Origin: CAAGNP01 sp045603545
GTDB taxonomy: Bacteria > Bacteroidota > Bacteroidia > Bacteroidales > UBA932
Assembly (NCBI GenBank): GCA_045603545.1
Contig: JAZUMG010000023.1
Span: 1-33,867, forward strand
Direction of reading: 5' to 3'
DNA length: 33,867 nt
Made by a program: the position numbers and the translations under genes. The notes below the pieces were generated by a model, which was not told the origin of the DNA, did no database searches, and saw only the letters and a program-made list of their open reading frames with translations. Within the stretch, counting starts at the first letter, position 1. The number at the start of each line of letters is the position of its first letter. Of the stretch, positions 32,438 to 33,867 are shown one piece after another.

Positions 32438-32962
32438 TTATTTGTTTCTCGATTGGTCTACCCAGATGAGCTGGTCTATGTCGTAACCTCTATCCGCTGC
32501 CTCCTCAAGCATCATACCCAGAAGGACTGGATCTGGTTCCGGAGTGCGTGAGAGTATCCACAGGTAGTTTTCATTCTTGCTCCCCACGAGCGACATCTGA
32601 TAATTCTCATCTACCATCATAATATTGTATTCCGAATAGAAGAAGAGGAAGAAAGAGACCTTCAGCCCACCGGGCTTGCCGTCAGGATCGGGATATTTTG
32701 CCTTCCCTTCGGCAATCTGATATTTGCCGTTTTTCCATCCCGAATTGATGACAGCTACTGTGCCGTCATCCTGGAGGATATACTGTGCGATGGTATTGTC
32801 CATCCCCCTCTCGAAAGAGTGGTCATATCTGGCCACTTCGTACCATATTCCCAAATATTTGTTCAGATCGAAACGATCCACTGTGCTTGTATCCAAGCTT
32901 GATGCACACGACATCAGAGGCAAAGCACATAAAGCCATAATTCCTATTATATGAGTTTTCAT
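32438..32962 (-). CDS. Blc-type outer membrane lipocalin
   Basis: A 174-residue bacterial lipocalin lipoprotein that would bind lipids or other hydrophobic ligands at the outer membrane. The signal MKTHIIGIMALCALPLMSC ends in a lipobox with Cys19. The lipocalin G-x-W motif is in LNKYLGIWYEVARYDHSFER. NTIAQYILQDDGTVAVINSG, VSFFLFFYSEYNIMMVDENY and YLWILSRTPEPDPVLLGMML follow the Blc pattern. It is divergent from the Hsp20 gene and closed by its own terminator. Confidence 0.94.
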   Translation of the reverse strand: MKTHIIGIMALCALPLMSCASSLDTSTVDRFDLNKYLGIWYEVARYDHSFERGMDNTIAQYILQDDGTVAVINSGWKNGKYQIAEGKAKYPDPDGKPGGLKVSFFLFFYSEYNIMMVDENYQMSLVGSKNENYLWILSRTPEPDPVLLGMMLEEAADRGYDIDQLIWVDQSRNK

Positions 32963-33072
32963 TTTATCTATGTTTTAAATTGTTTACACACTGACTATGT
33001 CAATAACTGTGCCACTCTTTGGCGTGGATTTTGTCAATACAAATCGTGTATTAACAACTAAAAAGAAAAGAA

Positions 33073-33510
33073 ATGATACCAACAGTAAGAAACAACCAGA
33101 ACAGACTACCCGGTATCTTCGGCGATTTGTTTGACAATGACGGATTCAATATATACAAGTTATTTCACAGCCACACCCCAGCCATAAATGTAATTGAGAG
33201 CGATAAGGGGTACAAAGTGGAACTCGCCGCCCCGGGGATGTCAAAAGATGACTTTAAAATAACCATCAACGACAATTATCTCATCGTAGCGATGGAGAAA
33301 AAAGAGGAGAAGAAGGATGGGAATAAAGAAGACAAATATATCCGCAGAGAATTCTCCTACTCAAAATATGAGCAGAAACTCCTCCTTCCGGACAATATAA
33401 AGGAAGAAGAAATCGAAGCCAAGATGAAGCACGGAGTACTCCATATCACGATTCCGAAAGACCATAAAGATCCGGAACCGTCCAAACAGCGGTTGATCGA
33501 GATCAAATAA
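33073..33510 (+). CDS. Hsp20 small heat shock protein
   Basis: An ATP-independent holdase chaperone of the alpha-crystallin family. The 145 residues contain the N-terminal arm (MIPTVRNNQNRLPGIFGDLF) and the alpha-crystallin domain (about 35-130). The domain includes PAINVIESDKGYKVELAAPG, REFSYSKYEQKLLLPDNI and KMKHGVLHITIPK. The C-terminal tail has an I-x-I type motif (LIEIK). The length is normal for Bacteroidota. No CIRCE element or TAnnTTTG box is seen upstream, so control is not resolved. Confidence 0.95.
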   Translation: MIPTVRNNQNRLPGIFGDLFDNDGFNIYKLFHSHTPAINVIESDKGYKVELAAPGMSKDDFKITINDNYLIVAMEKKEEKKDGNKEDKYIRREFSYSKYEQKLLLPDNIKEEEIEAKMKHGVLHITIPKDHKDPEPSKQRLIEIK

Positions 33511-33515
33511 ACCAA

Positions 33516-33550
33516 GAGCCGACTCGAAAGGTCGGCTCATTTGTTATTCT
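33516..33550 (+). terminator. Rho-independent terminator of the hsp20 gene
   Basis: GAGCCGAC (33516-33523), a 7-nt loop, GTCGGCTC (33531-33538), then ATTTGTTATTCTT. The 8-bp perfect stem lies 6 bp past the stop. Confidence 0.85.
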
Positions 33551-33569
33551 TCTATTGCTGCCACCACCC

Positions 33570-33680
33570 GTCACACGAGAAATCGGGCGAAAACATGCAG
33601 GTGTGTGGTCAAATATGCTGAAAACGGGTGTATTTGGCGACACACATACAGAAAATCGGGCGAAAACTTGCATGTCGGTC
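33570..33680. repeat. Paired palindromic repeat, copies C and D
   Basis: Copies at 33570-33608 and 33639-33680 are reverse complements of the repeats at 28124-28237, sharing AAATCGGGCGAAAAC and the GCAGGTGTGTG end. The spacer (AATATGCTGAAAACGGGTGT and onward) also matches the reverse of the A-B spacer in outline. The module sits between the convergent hsp20 and ugd genes. Confidence 0.8.
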
Positions 33681-33690
33681 TGGAAGATGG

Positions 33691-33867
33691 TCAATCTCTT
33701 CTGAAAACGTCCCGGGTGTAAACCCTCTCAGCCACATCATCCAGGCAGGAGTCGTATCGGTTCGCGATGATGGCGTGACACTGAGCCTTGAACGAAGCCA
33801 GGTCATTCACCACCCTGCTGCCGAAGAATGTACTTCCGTCCTCCAGTGTGGGTTCATAAATCACCAC
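33691..33867 (-). CDS. UDP-glucose 6-dehydrogenase, C-terminal fragment
   Basis: The last 58 codons of a gene that enters from the right edge and stops at a TGA at 33691-33693. The protein ends VVIYEPTLEDGSTFFGSRVV, NDLASFKAQCHAIIANRY, DSCLDDVAERVYTRDVFRRD, which matches the C-terminus of UDP-glucose 6-dehydrogenases (UDP-glucose to UDP-glucuronate, NAD-dependent). The N-terminal domains and catalytic cysteine lie outside the window. With rfbACDB it points to sugar-nucleotide supply for envelope polysaccharide. Confidence 0.88.
   Translation of the reverse strand: MVIYEPTLEDGSTFFGSRVVNDLASFKAQCHAIIANRYDSCLDDVAERVYTRDVFRRD

Noticed and set aside
33503..33694. A 63-codon minus-strand frame past hsp20
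   Set aside because: It is a translation of the paired palindromic repeat; similar peptides arise from the copies at 28124-28237, so it is repeat-derived and not a gene.

Overview
The window looks like a chromosomal segment of a gut-type Bacteroidales bacterium (phylum Bacteroidota); I cannot place the family. The evidence is the bifunctional DAHP synthase-chorismate mutase, the TGS-uridine kinase fusion, the short CstA, the C69 dipeptidase, the DUF47-PiT pair, the rfbACDB order, and the promoter style. At least ten -7 boxes of the form TAnnTTTG lie just upstream of genes, where Bacteroidota place their main promoters, and Shine-Dalgarno sites are largely absent.

Layout. 1-4853 (minus) is a two-gene unit: a 1309-residue protein with three CbxX/CfxQ-type AAA+ modules, followed 45 bp later by an AT-rich gene cut by the left edge. 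That gene encodes an N-terminal DUF4062/TIR-like fold and then a P-loop, resembling STAND-type immune NTPases. 4927-11620 holds housekeeping genes: periplasmic asparaginase, long-chain acyl-CoA synthetase, TGS-uridine kinase, an EamA exporter and a BCP peroxiredoxin. 11673-16099 holds a secreted C69 dipeptidase and, divergent from it, a pfkA-cstA pair that overlaps by ATGA. 16141-21727 is the aromatic amino acid region: pheA, an aminotransferase, DAHP synthase-chorismate mutase and a CE7-type esterase on minus, with aroC divergent on plus. The leader ahead of pheA contains a terminator-like hairpin and looks like an attenuator. 21922-26838 is a phosphate-related block: DUF47, PiT permease, a CBM9-like protein, an acyltransferase and a lipoprotein alkaline phosphatase. 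26900-32321 holds a nucleotidyltransferase-like gene, the dTDP-rhamnose genes rfbB, rfbD, rfbC and rfbA, and a ParDE-like toxin-antitoxin pair directly upstream. 32438-33867 holds a Blc-type lipocalin, an Hsp20 chaperone and the 3' end of a UDP-glucose 6-dehydrogenase gene.

Together the right half supplies activated sugars (dTDP-rhamnose, UDP-glucuronate) for surface polysaccharide, next to phosphate scavenging genes. The middle makes phenylalanine from chorismate and carries part of lower glycolysis.

The most unusual content is in the repeats. Several palindromic families fill the intergenic gaps. One of them also lies inside two protein-coding genes (rfbB and the nucleotidyltransferase-like gene) in the same reading frame, adding a shared peptide to both, much as Rickettsia palindromic elements do. 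No tRNA, rRNA, CRISPR array, transposase or prophage gene was seen.
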